From: Methanomethylophilus sp963631655
GTDB lineage: Archaea > Thermoplasmatota > Thermoplasmata > Methanomassiliicoccales > Methanomethylophilaceae
DNA: 28,487 nt
Reading direction: 5' to 3'
Assembly (NCBI GenBank): GCA_963631655.1
Contig: CAVGRR010000020.1
Location: 1-28,487, forward strand
Made by a program: the position numbers and the translations under genes
The notes under the pieces: model-generated
Told to the model about the DNA's origin: nothing
Database searches by the model: none
What the model saw: the letters and a program-made list of their open reading frames with translations, nothing else
Part shown: one piece after another, positions 7,730 through 16,576 of the stretch
Layout: each line of letters starts with the position of its first letter
Position numbering within the stretch: position 1 is the first letter of the stretch

Positions 7730-8683
7730 ATGGCAACCGTCGGCGAGATCGGAGAAAGGAATCTGGTGGAGAGGATCAAGAGCATCATCCGCCCCCGTTC
7801 CAAACAGACCCTCGTCGGTCCCGGCGACGATGCGGCGGTCATCAAGGGGATCTCTGACGGCACCCTTGTGATCTCCACCGATGTCCTCACCAAGGAGAGG
7901 CATTTCCCTCCCACGATGACCTTCGAACAGTTCGGATGGAGTTCCGCCGCGGTAAGTTTCAGCGATATCGCGAGCATGGGGGCCACCCCGTTGGGATTCC
8001 TCCCTGCGGTGACCATCCCCGAGGAGGAGGATGAATACTCGCTGTACGACCTCATGAGCGGCATAGACCAGTGCTGCGAATTCTGCAAGACAGAGGTCGT
8101 CGGTGGAGATACGAAATTCGGTCCGCTGGCGGTGTCTGGCACTGCGTTCGGTACCATGGAGGGAAGAAAGCCCATGACACGCAAAGGGGCACTTCCCGGA
8201 GACATCGTGGCGGTGACCGGATCCCTCGGAGATCCGGCCGCAGGTTATTATGCGATACAGAACGGGATCGAGGACGAGGACTGCATCCCCTCGCTCATGG
8301 TCCCGGTGCCCCACGTCGAGGACGGCATCAAACTCTCCGAGAGCGGGATCATACACTCCTGCATGGACCTGTCCGACGGATTATCGAATGCCGCGATCTC
8401 TATCTGCGAAGCATCCCACGTGGGAATGGAGATCGAATGGGAGTTCCTTCCTATCTCAGAATCGGCCCGCGACATCCTCACCGAATGCAGATGCGACCTG
8501 AAGGACACTGTCACCAGATGGGGCGGGGAGTACGAACTGCTGTTCACCTTCGACGCGGCACAGATCCAGAAACTCTACGATGCTGAGATCCCCTTTTCAA
8601 TCATCGGCGTGGTGAACAACGAACCGGGCCCGAGCCTGTGCGACGGCGCCGAGAGGACCGTGATGAAAGATGGCGTTTATTAA
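7730..8683 (+). CDS. thiL: Thiamine-monophosphate kinase
   Basis: This 317-residue member of the PurM/AIR-synthase-related family phosphorylates thiamine monophosphate to the diphosphate with ATP. Visible motifs are GPGDDAAV near residue 30, STDVLTKERHF, SDIASMGA, VVGGDT, DLSDGL and GGEYELLFTF, in the order found in ThiL. The ATG at 7730 is preferred because GAGGTG precedes it at 7721-7726; the frame stays open far upstream antisense to the larA-like gene, but that part is not coding. Its end overlaps the start of amrS by 14 bases, so the two are probably co-transcribed. Confidence 0.9.
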   Translation: MATVGEIGERNLVERIKSIIRPRSKQTLVGPGDDAAVIKGISDGTLVISTDVLTKERHFPPTMTFEQFGWSSAAVSFSDIASMGATPLGFLPAVTIPEEEDEYSLYDLMSGIDQCCEFCKTEVVGGDTKFGPLAVSGTAFGTMEGRKPMTRKGALPGDIVAVTGSLGDPAAGYYAIQNGIEDEDCIPSLMVPVPHVEDGIKLSESGIIHSCMDLSDGLSNAAISICEASHVGMEIEWEFLPISESARDILTECRCDLKDTVTRWGGEYELLFTFDAAQIQKLYDAEIPFSIIGVVNNEPGPSLCDGAERTVMKDGVY

Positions 8684-9683
8684 TCCGAACCTGGAGGCAT
8701 GCCACTATCATGCCGAAGGTGACGATGTCGTCTGCGACCTCTGTCCCCACAGGTGCCATGTCCCAGACGGACGTTTCGGACGCTGCAGGTCACGTAAAAA
8801 TGAGGGCGGAAAGCTCGTCGCCTACAACTACGGCAGGATCTCCACCATGGCGGTGGACCCGATCGAGAAGAAGCCGCTGTATCATTACCATCCCGGCACC
8901 CAAGTGTTCTCAGTGGGCAGCATCGGATGCAACCTCCGCTGCCAGTACTGTCAGAACTACACGATATCCCAATCGCCTATCGGAAAGAAGAGGACGACAT
9001 ACAAGTCGCCCGCACAGATAGTGGAGTTCTGCAGGCAGCAGAATTATCGGCAGATCGCCTTCACCTACAACGAACCGTCGATATGGTTCGAGTACATCCG
9101 CGACATCGCCGCCTTGGACCCAGAACTGGACATCATCCTGGTCACGAACGGGATGATCAACGAGGCACCTCTTGAAGAACTGTGCCAGATGGCCTCCGCC
9201 ATGAATGTGGACGTCAAATCTTTTGATGAAAAATTCTACAAGGAGATCTGCGGAGGAGACCTCGAAGCGGTCAAACACGCATGCGAGACCGCATATGCCT
9301 CGAAGGTCCATCTGGAACTCACCTACCTTGTCATCCCGGGCTACAACGACGACCCCTCTATGGTGGAGAAATTCATCGACTGGGTCATCACCTATCTGAG
9401 CCCCGACGTACCTGTACACTTCACAAGATTCCATCCGGATTACAATATGATCGATCTGCGTCTGACCCCTGTCGACACCCTCATGCGTCTGCAAGAACTT
9501 GCGGAGAACAAGGGTCTGAATTATGTTTACATCGGAAACGTCATGACCGATGAGGGTTCCAACACTTATTGCCCCGAATGCGGGGAACTTCTGATAAAAA
9601 GGACAGGTTACAGGGTCCAGATCGTGGGACTCGATGAGGACCGCTGTAAATTCTGTAAGGCCCGTGTACACATCATAAGATGA
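8670..9683 (+). CDS. amrS: AmmeMemoRadiSam-system radical SAM enzyme
   Basis: This 337-residue protein has the radical SAM cluster CNLRCQYC (C87/C91/C94) after SVGSIG. An N-terminal cysteine set (CHYH, CDLCPHRC, GRCRSR) and a C-terminal zinc-ribbon-like pair (CPECG and CKFC) are also present, as in AmrS. The family name comes from fusion or linkage with Memo and AMMECR1 proteins, neither of which is in this window, and the reaction is not well established. It overlaps thiL by 14 bases upstream. Its stop lies within the end of the convergent prepilin peptidase gene (11-base overlap, 9673-9683). Confidence 0.88.
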   Translation: MAFINPNLEACHYHAEGDDVVCDLCPHRCHVPDGRFGRCRSRKNEGGKLVAYNYGRISTMAVDPIEKKPLYHYHPGTQVFSVGSIGCNLRCQYCQNYTISQSPIGKKRTTYKSPAQIVEFCRQQNYRQIAFTYNEPSIWFEYIRDIAALDPELDIILVTNGMINEAPLEELCQMASAMNVDVKSFDEKFYKEICGGDLEAVKHACETAYASKVHLELTYLVIPGYNDDPSMVEKFIDWVITYLSPDVPVHFTRFHPDYNMIDLRLTPVDTLMRLQELAENKGLNYVYIGNVMTDEGSNTYCPECGELLIKRTGYRVQIVGLDEDRCKFCKARVHIIR

Positions 9684-10530
9684 ACAGCGGACTGCCGAAG
9701 AGGATTATCGCTGCAAAAGCAACGGTCATGGGGATTATGAACGGGACCATCGGGGTGACCCTTATGGTCTTTCTGCCTTCCCTGCGGAACTGTTCCAACA
9801 TGTCTGGCACATTATCATCGTCGACCGCTTTGCATGAACCTCCGCCGTAACCGGCAGGTCTCTCTGCAGGCCACACGAACTTCTTCTCGAGTCCTTCAAG
9901 GGGTGCGGGATAGGTGTGGATGCGGAACCTCAGTCCGGTCTCCGAACCGATGTTCTTCATCATGCAGTAGAATCCGCAGCCTGCAACAGATATTATCGAT
10001 GCGGTGAACAGGACGGAGAAGGAAGGTACAATGACAAGTTCCACCAGATCTGGCACATTTGCGACTGATCCGAAAACCGGTGTCGTGTAACAGGGCAGGA
10101 CGAATCCGATGCTCATCAGACATTTGGCGTCCGCACCGCCGCGGACGATGCCGAAGATGTAGAACAGATGGTACAGTCCGCCGAACAGGACCGACAGCGA
10201 ACAGGCCACTGTCGAAAGGTCGTCACGGCAGAGGTATGCGGTCATTCCGGCGATGATGAGGGAAAGCAACTCAAAGATGTTGTCCGCTTTCCCGAAACCG
10301 CCCATGACGGACATGAGGAACATAGTCCCGGATATCAGGAACACTATCCCCTGAACGATGGACCCGGAAATCGTCAGAGCGATCAGATTGCCGACCAGAC
10401 CGACACCGCCGATGGCGGCCCAATGGAGGTCCGAGACCTCTCTCGACCTGTAATCCGAATACGAGGCTGAACACAGGATGATGAATGTGATGACGACCGT
10501 CACGGCCGCGATCGAGACTTCTATTGACAT
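9673..10530 (-). CDS. Archaeal class III (A24) prepilin peptidase
   Basis: This 285-residue polytopic membrane protein carries the two aspartate sites of A24 aspartic peptidases: SDYRSREV with D26 after the first helix, and RGGADAK with D134 in a GxxD-type motif (GGFGKAD at about 77-83 is an alternative). Such enzymes (FlaK/PibD/EppA) remove the class III leader from archaellins and pilins at the inner membrane face. No pilin or archaellin gene is in the window. A cytoplasmic loop with basic residues lies between later helices. Two CTGGCACAT motifs fall inside the gene, both encoding Asn-Val-Pro-Asp in antisense orientation. A TATA-like box 26 bases upstream suggests a leaderless mRNA. Confidence 0.82.
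   Translation of the reverse strand: MSIEVSIAAVTVVITFIILCSASYSDYRSREVSDLHWAAIGGVGLVGNLIALTISGSIVQGIVFLISGTMFLMSVMGGFGKADNIFELLSLIIAGMTAYLCRDDLSTVACSLSVLFGGLYHLFYIFGIVRGGADAKCLMSIGFVLPCYTTPVFGSVANVPDLVELVIVPSFSVLFTASIISVAGCGFYCMMKNIGSETGLRFRIHTYPAPLEGLEKKFVWPAERPAGYGGGSCKAVDDDNVPDMLEQFRREGRKTIRVTPMVPFIIPMTVAFAAIILFGSPLFIL
9804..9812 (+). repeat. CTGGCACAT motif, copy 6
   Basis: Inside the prepilin peptidase gene, antisense, encoding Asn-Val-Pro-Asp. Confidence 0.7.
10050..10058 (+). repeat. CTGGCACAT motif, copy 7
   Basis: Second copy inside the prepilin peptidase gene, again antisense, encoding Asn-Val-Pro-Asp. Confidence 0.7.
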
Positions 10531-10551
10531 AAGGGTGTCTCTCGTCGCAGA

Positions 10552-10560
10552 CTATTAAAA
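10552..10560 (-). promoter_or_regulatory. TATA-like box for the prepilin peptidase gene
   Basis: TTTTAATAG on the minus strand is centred 26 bases before the ATG at 10530, the expected spacing for a leaderless archaeal transcript. Confidence 0.5.
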
Positions 10561-10605
10561 CGGGACAGTACAGTTAGCAGGTTCTCAGAAGAATAAGGGG
10601 TTTGT

Positions 10606-10628
10606 CCGCCCGATATGGTATCGGGCGG
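10606..10628 (-). terminator. Strong hairpin after mscS, probable terminator
   Basis: CCGCCCGATA-tgg-TATCGGGCGG is a perfect 10-bp stem with a three-base loop, ten bases past the mscS stop. The downstream minus-strand tract is only moderately T-rich. Confidence 0.5.
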
Positions 10629-10637
10629 GAAGGGGTT

Positions 10638-12320
10638 TCAGTTACTCTTCCTGGGAATGACCTTGGCGGTGGTGTTTCCGCGGAGTTCAGGCTCGGCCTG
10701 GTGAACGACGATCTGGGCGTAATCGATGTTGATCTCGTTCTCATTGAACTTCTGGATGATGTCCTGCCTGATCTGACCGGACACGGAGTACTGGTTGTTG
10801 TAGTTGTCGACGTAGAATCCCATCTTGATGATGAGGTTGTCGTCGCCGAACGCGTCGAGCCTGGTGTAGGGCTTCTTCACGGAACCGTCCGAGATGACGT
10901 GGGGGTTCTGGCAAGCGGCCTCCTGGACCAGGGCACGGGCAAGGTTGACGTCGGTGCCATAGGAGACCTCGATGGAGAGGTAAACTTTCCACATGAGGGT
11001 CTCGCGGGTCATGTTCCTGATCTTCGATGTGGTGATGGTGCTGTTAGGCATGATGTTCACATCGGTGTTGTCCCAGTTGGCGAGAATCGTGTTCATGACG
11101 TTCACCTTCTTGACGACGAAGACGGTCGAATCGGAACCGATGGTGACGATGTCGCCCTTCTTGAACGGCCTGGTGGCAAGGATCTCCAGACCGGCGAAGA
11201 ACTGCTTGAGGACATCCTGCGCACCCATCGAAATTCCCAGTGATACCAATCCTGCGGATGTGATGATAGCGCCTAGATCGAATCCGAACAGGCTCATCAG
11301 GAGCATGACGGTGACGATCGAGAGGACGATCTCTCCGATGTACATGAACAACGGACGGAAGCCCTCGAAGTCCATGCGCTTCTCGTCCATTTCATACTCC
11401 TCTGCCCTGGAGACCACCCTTTCGATGAGGGTGCTGATGAGCAGCTTGTAGATCTGCCAGGCGACGATCGCACCTACGACGATGTATGCGAAGTAGAACA
11501 GCCTGTTGACGAAGTCGATGAGCTCCTCGTTGGTACCGAAGATACGAAGGATCTGCCTGATGACCCAGAGCCAGATGATGAACTGACAGAGACGGTACAG
11601 GAGCTTCTTAAGGGTGACCCTGTTGGGGTCGTCCTTCTTCATGACCAGCCTGGAACAGATGGGAACGGCGACAAACATAACAGCGTATCCGACAGCGAGA
11701 AGACCCAGGAAGGATACGATCGCGGTGACCCACACACTTCCGAGGATTCCGTCGAAGGTGTTGGGGAACATTCCGAAGAACTTGTTGTAGTCCTCGGAGG
11801 CGAGGGTGGCGCTGACGGTCATACCGATATTGAACGAACCGATCTGATATGTCGAAGGATCCTCGGGATCGTACGAACTGTCGGTGACCCTGATGCTGAT
11901 ATTGAGGTTGTCGTTGCTGGTGTGGGCGTATTTGTCGGCTTCGACGGTCATGATGACCTTGACCGTACCGCCTGATTCGATCAACCAGTTCGACCCGCTG
12001 ATGGTCGTTCCGTCGGATTTGAGGAACTTGATGCTACTAACAGAGATATCAGAGTCCTTCGAACTGGATTCGACCGAGAGGACCTTGGCTGAAACAGAGA
12101 CGTATTTGCTCGAGGTGCCGTTGTTCACGAGGTCGAAATTGATGGTCACAGAAGACCCTGCGGAGAGGCTTACATCACCGCCCATGTAGACGTAGTCAAG
12201 TCCGGTCGGATCCAATGTCTTGGCATCGGAATCGTCCGAGATCATCGGGACGGCGATGACCGACAACATGACGAACATCGACAAGAGGGCTGCAAAGTAT
12301 GTGGTCCGTTTTGTCAACAT
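10638..12320 (-). CDS. mscS: MscS-family mechanosensitive channel with N-terminal extracytoplasmic domain
   Basis: The protein has 560 residues from the ATG at 12320. It begins with a signal-peptide-like segment (LTKRTTYFAALLSMFVMLS). A beta-rich exported domain of about 170 residues follows (VTINFDLVNNG, TVKVIMTVEADK), resembling archaeal NEW3-like sandwich domains. Membrane helices come next, then the MscS core: the pore-helix region (AGLVSLGISMGAQDVLKQFF), the beta domain (FKKGDIVTIG, VMNTILANWDNTDVNIMPNS) and a C-terminal domain. It would open under membrane tension to release solutes. The start at 12320 is chosen because a TATA-like box lies 26 bases upstream; the frame extends to 12407 but the extra residues are arginine-rich and not signal-like. 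The exported domain is an addition to the simplest MscS architecture. Confidence 0.87.
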   Translation of the reverse strand: MLTKRTTYFAALLSMFVMLSVIAVPMISDDSDAKTLDPTGLDYVYMGGDVSLSAGSSVTINFDLVNNGTSSKYVSVSAKVLSVESSSKDSDISVSSIKFLKSDGTTISGSNWLIESGGTVKVIMTVEADKYAHTSNDNLNISIRVTDSSYDPEDPSTYQIGSFNIGMTVSATLASEDYNKFFGMFPNTFDGILGSVWVTAIVSFLGLLAVGYAVMFVAVPICSRLVMKKDDPNRVTLKKLLYRLCQFIIWLWVIRQILRIFGTNEELIDFVNRLFYFAYIVVGAIVAWQIYKLLISTLIERVVSRAEEYEMDEKRMDFEGFRPLFMYIGEIVLSIVTVMLLMSLFGFDLGAIITSAGLVSLGISMGAQDVLKQFFAGLEILATRPFKKGDIVTIGSDSTVFVVKKVNVMNTILANWDNTDVNIMPNSTITTSKIRNMTRETLMWKVYLSIEVSYGTDVNLARALVQEAACQNPHVISDGSVKKPYTRLDAFGDDNLIIKMGFYVDNYNNQYSVSGQIRQDIIQKFNENEINIDYAQIVVHQAEPELRGNTTAKVIPRKSN

Positions 12321-12341
12321 ACTCGGGTACTTGGAAAAAGC

Positions 12342-12349
12342 ATATTTGT
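12342..12349 (-). promoter_or_regulatory. TATA-like box for mscS
   Basis: The minus strand reads ACAAATATG, centred about 26 bases before the ATG at 12320. No Shine-Dalgarno is visible, so a leaderless transcript is likely. Confidence 0.4.
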
Positions 12350-12454
12350 AAGTTCGCCTTCGGCGGGGAAAAGACCCAGATATCACGTGTCCGGGGCCTG
12401 GCCGCATCAGCCTTTTCGGTGCGTCCTTGGAGAATGCTCAAAATATATCACTTG

Positions 12455-12524
12455 AATCGGGTTTATCGTAGCGCAGTTGCCGAAAATCGTAATCTTGATA
12501 CTCAATACCCGTTCAATCGGGTTT
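12455..12524. repeat. Direct repeats upstream of the Lrp-lysine operon (candidate operator)
   Basis: AATCGGGTTT occurs at 12455-12464 and 12515-12524, 60 bases apart. The short word ATCGTA recurs nearby at about 12465, 12486 and 12538. The spacing is close to six helical turns, which suits an Lrp-type multimer, but binding is not shown. Confidence 0.35.
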
Positions 12525-12557
12525 TGAAAATAAGGAAATCGTAGCCACTTTCAATTT

Positions 12558-12568
12558 ATTTATATATA
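12558..12568 (+). promoter_or_regulatory. TATA box of the lysine operon
   Basis: TTTATATATAC is centred about 45 bases before the Lrp ATG at 12608, giving a short leader that contains GGTGTGA as a possible ribosome binding site. Confidence 0.6.
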
Positions 12569-12607
12569 CATCCGCACTACTCCGCCTGTTATCAAGCGGG
12601 TGTGAAT

Positions 12608-13030
12608 ATGATCGACAACCTCGACAAGCGTATCCTTGAGATCATGAAGAAAGATTCCAGGTGCCCCTACGTGGAAATCGCCGACAAACTCGGTGTTTCC
12701 GAAGGAACTGTCCGCAGCAGGGTCCACAGGATGACCGAAGACGGCATCATCCGTGGTTTCACCATCAAGACCAGTTCAAAGAACGTGAAGGCCCTCGTGG
12801 AGGTCAAGATCGATGTCAACACCGATACCGAGGCCATCGCGAAGGAACTTTCCACATACGACGGTGTCACCGAGGTGTTCGAGGTCACAGGAGACCAGGA
12901 CATCATCGCCATCGTCGACGTCGAATCCTCCCAGAGTCTGAACGACATCATCGAGAGGGTGCGCAGATACGACAATGTCCTCAGCACCAGGACCCGCCTT
13001 ATCCTGAAGGAACATTTTGGAGAGAATTGA
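12608..13030 (+). CDS. Lrp/AsnC-family regulator, likely of lysine biosynthesis
   Basis: This 140-residue protein has an N-terminal winged helix-turn-helix (LDKRILEIMKKDSR ... IADKLGVSEGTVRSRVHRM) and a C-terminal RAM/AsnC ligand domain (VKALVEVKID ... VTEVFEVTGDQDIIAIVDVE). It opens an operon of diaminopimelate/lysine genes; its stop is one base from the dapA start. By analogy with LysM, the Lrp-like lysine regulator of Sulfolobus, it probably senses lysine or a related amino acid and controls this operon, but that is inference. ATG at 12608 is chosen because GGTGTGA precedes it; an in-frame GTG lies at 12602. Direct repeats in the upstream region are candidate binding sites. Confidence 0.87.
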   Translation: MIDNLDKRILEIMKKDSRCPYVEIADKLGVSEGTVRSRVHRMTEDGIIRGFTIKTSSKNVKALVEVKIDVNTDTEAIAKELSTYDGVTEVFEVTGDQDIIAIVDVESSQSLNDIIERVRRYDNVLSTRTRLILKEHFGEN

Positions 13031-13031
13031 G

Positions 13032-13901
13032 ATGTTTAAAGGAACCGGAACAGCACTGGTCACCCCTATGAACAGGGACGGCACCGTGAACGAGGAAGAC
13101 CTGAGGAGACTCGTGGACTTCCAGGAAGAGAACGGAGTGGACATGCTCCTTCCGTGCGGATCGACCGGAGAGGCCGCGACCCTCACCACCGAGGAACACA
13201 TCCGTGTCATCGAGACCGTCATCGACCAGGCCAAGAGGGCCAAGGTCGTCGCAGGTGCCGGAAGCAACTGCACCAGAGAGGCCGTCGAACTCACCAAGAA
13301 GGCCGCGGACATGGGAGCGGACGGTATCCTGTCCATCTCCCCGTATTACGTGAAGCCCACCCAGGAAGGCATCTATCTCCACTACAAGGCCATCGCCGAG
13401 GCGGCTGACATTCCTGTCATCATATACAATGTGCCAGGAAGGACCGGCAGCAACATCACCGCCGAGACCGAGATCCGCCTCGCAGGCGTGCCGAACATCG
13501 CAGGCGTCAAGGAAGCGAGCGGAAAGCTCGACCAGATCAAGGACATCCTGGCAGGAAGGCCCGAGGGATTCTCGGTCCTGTCCGGCGACGATTCCATGAC
13601 CTACGATGTCATGTGCGCAGGAGGAAACGGAGTGTTCTCCGTCGTCTCCAATTTCCTTCCGAAGGAAATGTCCCAGATGACCAATTATCTGCTCGAAGGC
13701 AACAAGGCCGAGGCAAAGAAGATCCACGACAGGCTCATGCCCATCTTCAAGGGAGCGTTCATCGAATCGAACCCCATCCCCGCCAAGTACGTCATGGCCA
13801 AGCTGGGATTCGGCACCAACACCCCCAGGCTTCCGCTCACCCCGCTCTCGAAAGAGTCGGCTGTCAAGCTGGATGAGATCCTGGCACAGTACGGCCTGTG
13901 A
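13032..13901 (+). CDS. dapA: 4-hydroxy-tetrahydrodipicolinate synthase
   Basis: This 289-residue TIM-barrel lyase condenses pyruvate with aspartate semialdehyde in lysine synthesis. GSTGE at 43-47, SPYYVKP, YNVPGRTG and the Schiff-base lysine in GVKEASG are all present. The ATG at 13032 is preferred over an in-frame TTG at 13017 because GGAGAG lies at 13019-13024 with normal spacing. It starts one base after the Lrp stop, so the two are translationally linked. One CTGGCACAT motif falls on the antisense strand of the conserved Asn-Val-Pro-Gly codons. Confidence 0.95.
   Translation: MFKGTGTALVTPMNRDGTVNEEDLRRLVDFQEENGVDMLLPCGSTGEAATLTTEEHIRVIETVIDQAKRAKVVAGAGSNCTREAVELTKKAADMGADGILSISPYYVKPTQEGIYLHYKAIAEAADIPVIIYNVPGRTGSNITAETEIRLAGVPNIAGVKEASGKLDQIKDILAGRPEGFSVLSGDDSMTYDVMCAGGNGVFSVVSNFLPKEMSQMTNYLLEGNKAEAKKIHDRLMPIFKGAFIESNPIPAKYVMAKLGFGTNTPRLPLTPLSKESAVKLDEILAQYGL
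13429..13437 (-). repeat. CTGGCACAT motif, copy 8
   Basis: Inside dapA, antisense, over conserved Asn-Val-Pro-Gly codons, so protein constraint could contribute. Confidence 0.55.
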
Positions 13902-13955
13902 TCTCGGGACACATGGATTCCAACGTTCGATACATCTGTAATCAGAGGATTATTT

Positions 13956-15317
13956 ATGATAACAGTAATGAAATTCGGCGGCACCTCCGTAGGTTCTGTC
14001 GAGGCACTTGAAAGGGTCGCAAAGATTGTGGCCAACACCGAAGGAGACAAGGTCGTCGTAACCTCGGCCATGTCCGGGATCACGAACTTCCTTGTCGCAT
14101 GCTGCGACAACCTCGTGGAGAAGAGGGACGACACCCTCGAATCCTTCGAGAGCAAACACCTGGCGGTCGCCAAGGCACTGTTCGACGAGAAACAGTACGA
14201 CGCCTTCCTGAAGGAGTTCACCCCCCGTATGGAGGCGTTCAGAAAGCTCCTCTTCGACGAGGAGGCCATGAAGTCCCCCTTCTACAAGGACAACGTCACC
14301 TCTCAGGGAGAGCGTTTCAGCTCCCTCCTGCTCTGCCACGTCCTCAGGGCGATGGGATTCAAGTCCGTCGCACTCACCAGCGAGGACTGCGGCATCACCG
14401 CCGTGGGACACCCCCTCAACGGCAACGCGGACCTCCGCATGACAGAGACCCAGATGGGAGTGAATGTATCCCCTTACATCGCACAGGGATTCATCCCTGT
14501 CATCACCGGTTTCTACGGTGTCACTCAGAAAGGAGAACCGCTCACCTTCGGCAGGGGCGGTTCCGATTACGCCGCCGCAGTGGTGGCCAACGCCCTCAAC
14601 GCCGACATGCTCGAGATCTGGACCGACGTGGACGGATTCATGTCCGCCGACCCCAGAGTGGTCCCTGCGGCAGTGAAGATCGATGAGATGTCCTATGCGG
14701 AAGCGGCCGAACTGGCATATTTCGGTGCCAAGGTCCTCCACCCCCGTACCATCGAACCCGTCAGGAAGAAGCACATCCCCCTCAAAGTGAGGAACTCCTT
14801 CAAGCCCGAAGAGAAAGGTACCCTCATCTCCCGCTACAGGGAGAGCCGCCACGAACTTCTCAGAAGCGTCGCGGCCAAGAGCGACCTCTCGATCATAAGC
14901 ATCAGCTCCCCCGAGATCGCCTACCGTCCCGACATAGTCTCCAAGATCCTCAGCAAGATCTCCGAGAACGACGATGCCATCTATTCAATATCCACCTCCC
15001 TTTCCAACGTCGCCTTCCTCATCCACAACAACGACGTGAAGAACACCCTGATGAAGCTCAACGAGCTCAACAACGACGATGTCGAGAAGATCGACGTCAC
15101 CTCCGACGTGGCCCTCATCTGTTGCGTGGGCGATGAGCTTATGAGCAAGAGCGGCGCCTGCGGAGACATCTTCGGTGCCGTGAAGGAGGCGGGAGCAAAC
15201 ATTAACATGATCTCCGAGGGTGCATCCGCGGTCGCGATCAACTTCGTGGTCTCCAACGGCGACGCCCTGCCGGTGATCAAGATACTCCACCGGAAATTCG
15301 TAGAAGGTGAGAACTGA
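13956..15317 (+). CDS. lysC: Aspartate kinase
   Basis: This 453-residue protein catalyses the first step from aspartate to lysine, threonine and methionine. It has the kinase start KFGGTSVG, an internal GRGGSDYAA motif and VDGFMSADPRVV, then about 150 C-terminal residues forming two ACT-type regulatory domains (LSIISISSPEIA ... VALICCVGDELMSKSGACGD). The ACT domains suggest feedback inhibition, plausibly by lysine or threonine. AGAGGAT precedes the ATG. The stop overlaps the lysA start as TGATG. Confidence 0.94.
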   Translation: MITVMKFGGTSVGSVEALERVAKIVANTEGDKVVVTSAMSGITNFLVACCDNLVEKRDDTLESFESKHLAVAKALFDEKQYDAFLKEFTPRMEAFRKLLFDEEAMKSPFYKDNVTSQGERFSSLLLCHVLRAMGFKSVALTSEDCGITAVGHPLNGNADLRMTETQMGVNVSPYIAQGFIPVITGFYGVTQKGEPLTFGRGGSDYAAAVVANALNADMLEIWTDVDGFMSADPRVVPAAVKIDEMSYAEAAELAYFGAKVLHPRTIEPVRKKHIPLKVRNSFKPEEKGTLISRYRESRHELLRSVAAKSDLSIISISSPEIAYRPDIVSKILSKISENDDAIYSISTSLSNVAFLIHNNDVKNTLMKLNELNNDDVEKIDVTSDVALICCVGDELMSKSGACGDIFGAVKEAGANINMISEGASAVAINFVVSNGDALPVIKILHRKFVEGEN

Positions 15318-16576
15318 TGACAATGAGAGATTTCGAGAGCAAGGACGGAAAGATGATCTTCGGCGGAATGAACGTCGAGGACATCGCCGCAGAGTTCGGC
15401 ACCCCCTGCTATGTCAATGATGAACAGAGGATCAGGGAGAACTACCGCAACCTCCACAAGGCATTCAACCGCTACATGGACACCACCATCCACTACGCCT
15501 GCAAGGCGAACACCAGCCTCGCAGTGCTGAGGATCCTCGAGCAGGAAGGTTCCGGCATCGATGCCGTCTCCATCGGTGAGGTCAAGACCTGTCTCAAAGC
15601 GGGTTTCACCCCCGACCGCATCATGTACACGGGTGTCTTTGTAAGCACCGAGGAACTCAAACAGGTCGTTGAAACAGGTGTAATGATCAACCTCGATTCC
15701 GAATCCGAGATGGAACGCCTCGCCGAGATCAAGCCCGGAGCGAAGATCTCCTTCAGGATCACCCCCGGAATCGGTTCCGGACACGGCGAAAAGGTCATCA
15801 CCGGAAACAAGGGCGCCAAGTTCGGTATCCCCAAAGACAAGGTCGTCGAGACCTACCTCAGGGCACAGGACCTGGGTCTTGAGCCTATCGGAATCCACGC
15901 TCACATCGGATCCGGCGGACAGTCCGTCGAGCCTTTCGTGGAAGAAGCAGAAGTTCTCGCAGGACTCATCAACCAGCTCTCCGAAGCAGGCATCGACCTC
16001 GAGTTCGTGGACATCGGCGGAGGTATCGGAGTCCCCTACAAGCCCAACGAGGACGAGATGGACCTCGGAGAGTTCGCCTCCCAGGTCACCGACGTCTTCC
16101 AGATGGACACCGACGTCAAGAAGCTCATCATCGAACCCGGAAGGTACATCGTCTGCGACGCATGCGTCCTCCTCACCAAATGCACCGATGTCAAGGACAC
16201 CGGTGTGAAGAAGTACATCGGAGTGGATGCGGGATTCAACACTCTCATCAGGCCCGCCATGTACGATTCGTTCCATTATATTCAGAACGGAAGCAAGTTC
16301 GGCAAGGCCTGCACCGGCAGGTACGACATCGCCGGACCTCTCTGCGAATCCGGAGACTATCTGGGACATGACAGGGTCATGCCCGAACCCGATGAAGGCG
16401 ACGTCATCGTCGTCTACAACGCCGGAGCCTACGGATTCTCCATGAGCAGCAACTACAACTCAAGGCCGCTCTGCGCCGAGGTCCTGGTCAACGACGGAAA
16501 GGCCGAACTCATCCGCTCCAAACAGGACATCGAAGACCTCTGGAAGTACCAGACCGTTCCCAAGAGGCTTCAGTGA
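15317..16576 (+). CDS. lysA: Diaminopimelate decarboxylase
   Basis: This 419-residue fold-type III PLP enzyme converts meso-diaminopimelate to L-lysine, the last step of the pathway. The PLP lysine is in HYACKAN (K63), with GIHAHIGSGGQ and EPGRYIV around the cofactor site and CESGDYLG as the conserved substrate-side motif from the partner subunit. GGTGAG precedes the ATG at proper spacing. Both junctions are one-base stop/start overlaps (TGATG), with lysC upstream and dapF downstream. Confidence 0.95.
   Translation: MTMRDFESKDGKMIFGGMNVEDIAAEFGTPCYVNDEQRIRENYRNLHKAFNRYMDTTIHYACKANTSLAVLRILEQEGSGIDAVSIGEVKTCLKAGFTPDRIMYTGVFVSTEELKQVVETGVMINLDSESEMERLAEIKPGAKISFRITPGIGSGHGEKVITGNKGAKFGIPKDKVVETYLRAQDLGLEPIGIHAHIGSGGQSVEPFVEEAEVLAGLINQLSEAGIDLEFVDIGGGIGVPYKPNEDEMDLGEFASQVTDVFQMDTDVKKLIIEPGRYIVCDACVLLTKCTDVKDTGVKKYIGVDAGFNTLIRPAMYDSFHYIQNGSKFGKACTGRYDIAGPLCESGDYLGHDRVMPEPDEGDVIVVYNAGAYGFSMSSNYNSRPLCAEVLVNDGKAELIRSKQDIEDLWKYQTVPKRLQ

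Noticed and set aside
12602..12607. GTG at 12602 as the Lrp start
   Set aside because: The ATG at 12608 is better placed after GGTGTGA, though the two-codon difference cannot be excluded.
13017..13031. TTG at 13017 as the dapA start
   Set aside because: It lies inside the Lrp coding end and before the GGAGAG ribosome binding site. The ATG at 13032 matches the family N-terminus.
14981..16369. 462-codon minus-strand frame opposite lysC and lysA
   Set aside because: It is antisense to two clearly recognised enzymes, has no motifs, and is an effect of high-GC codon use. The 399-codon plus frame opposite pgk (19578-20777) was rejected for the same reason.
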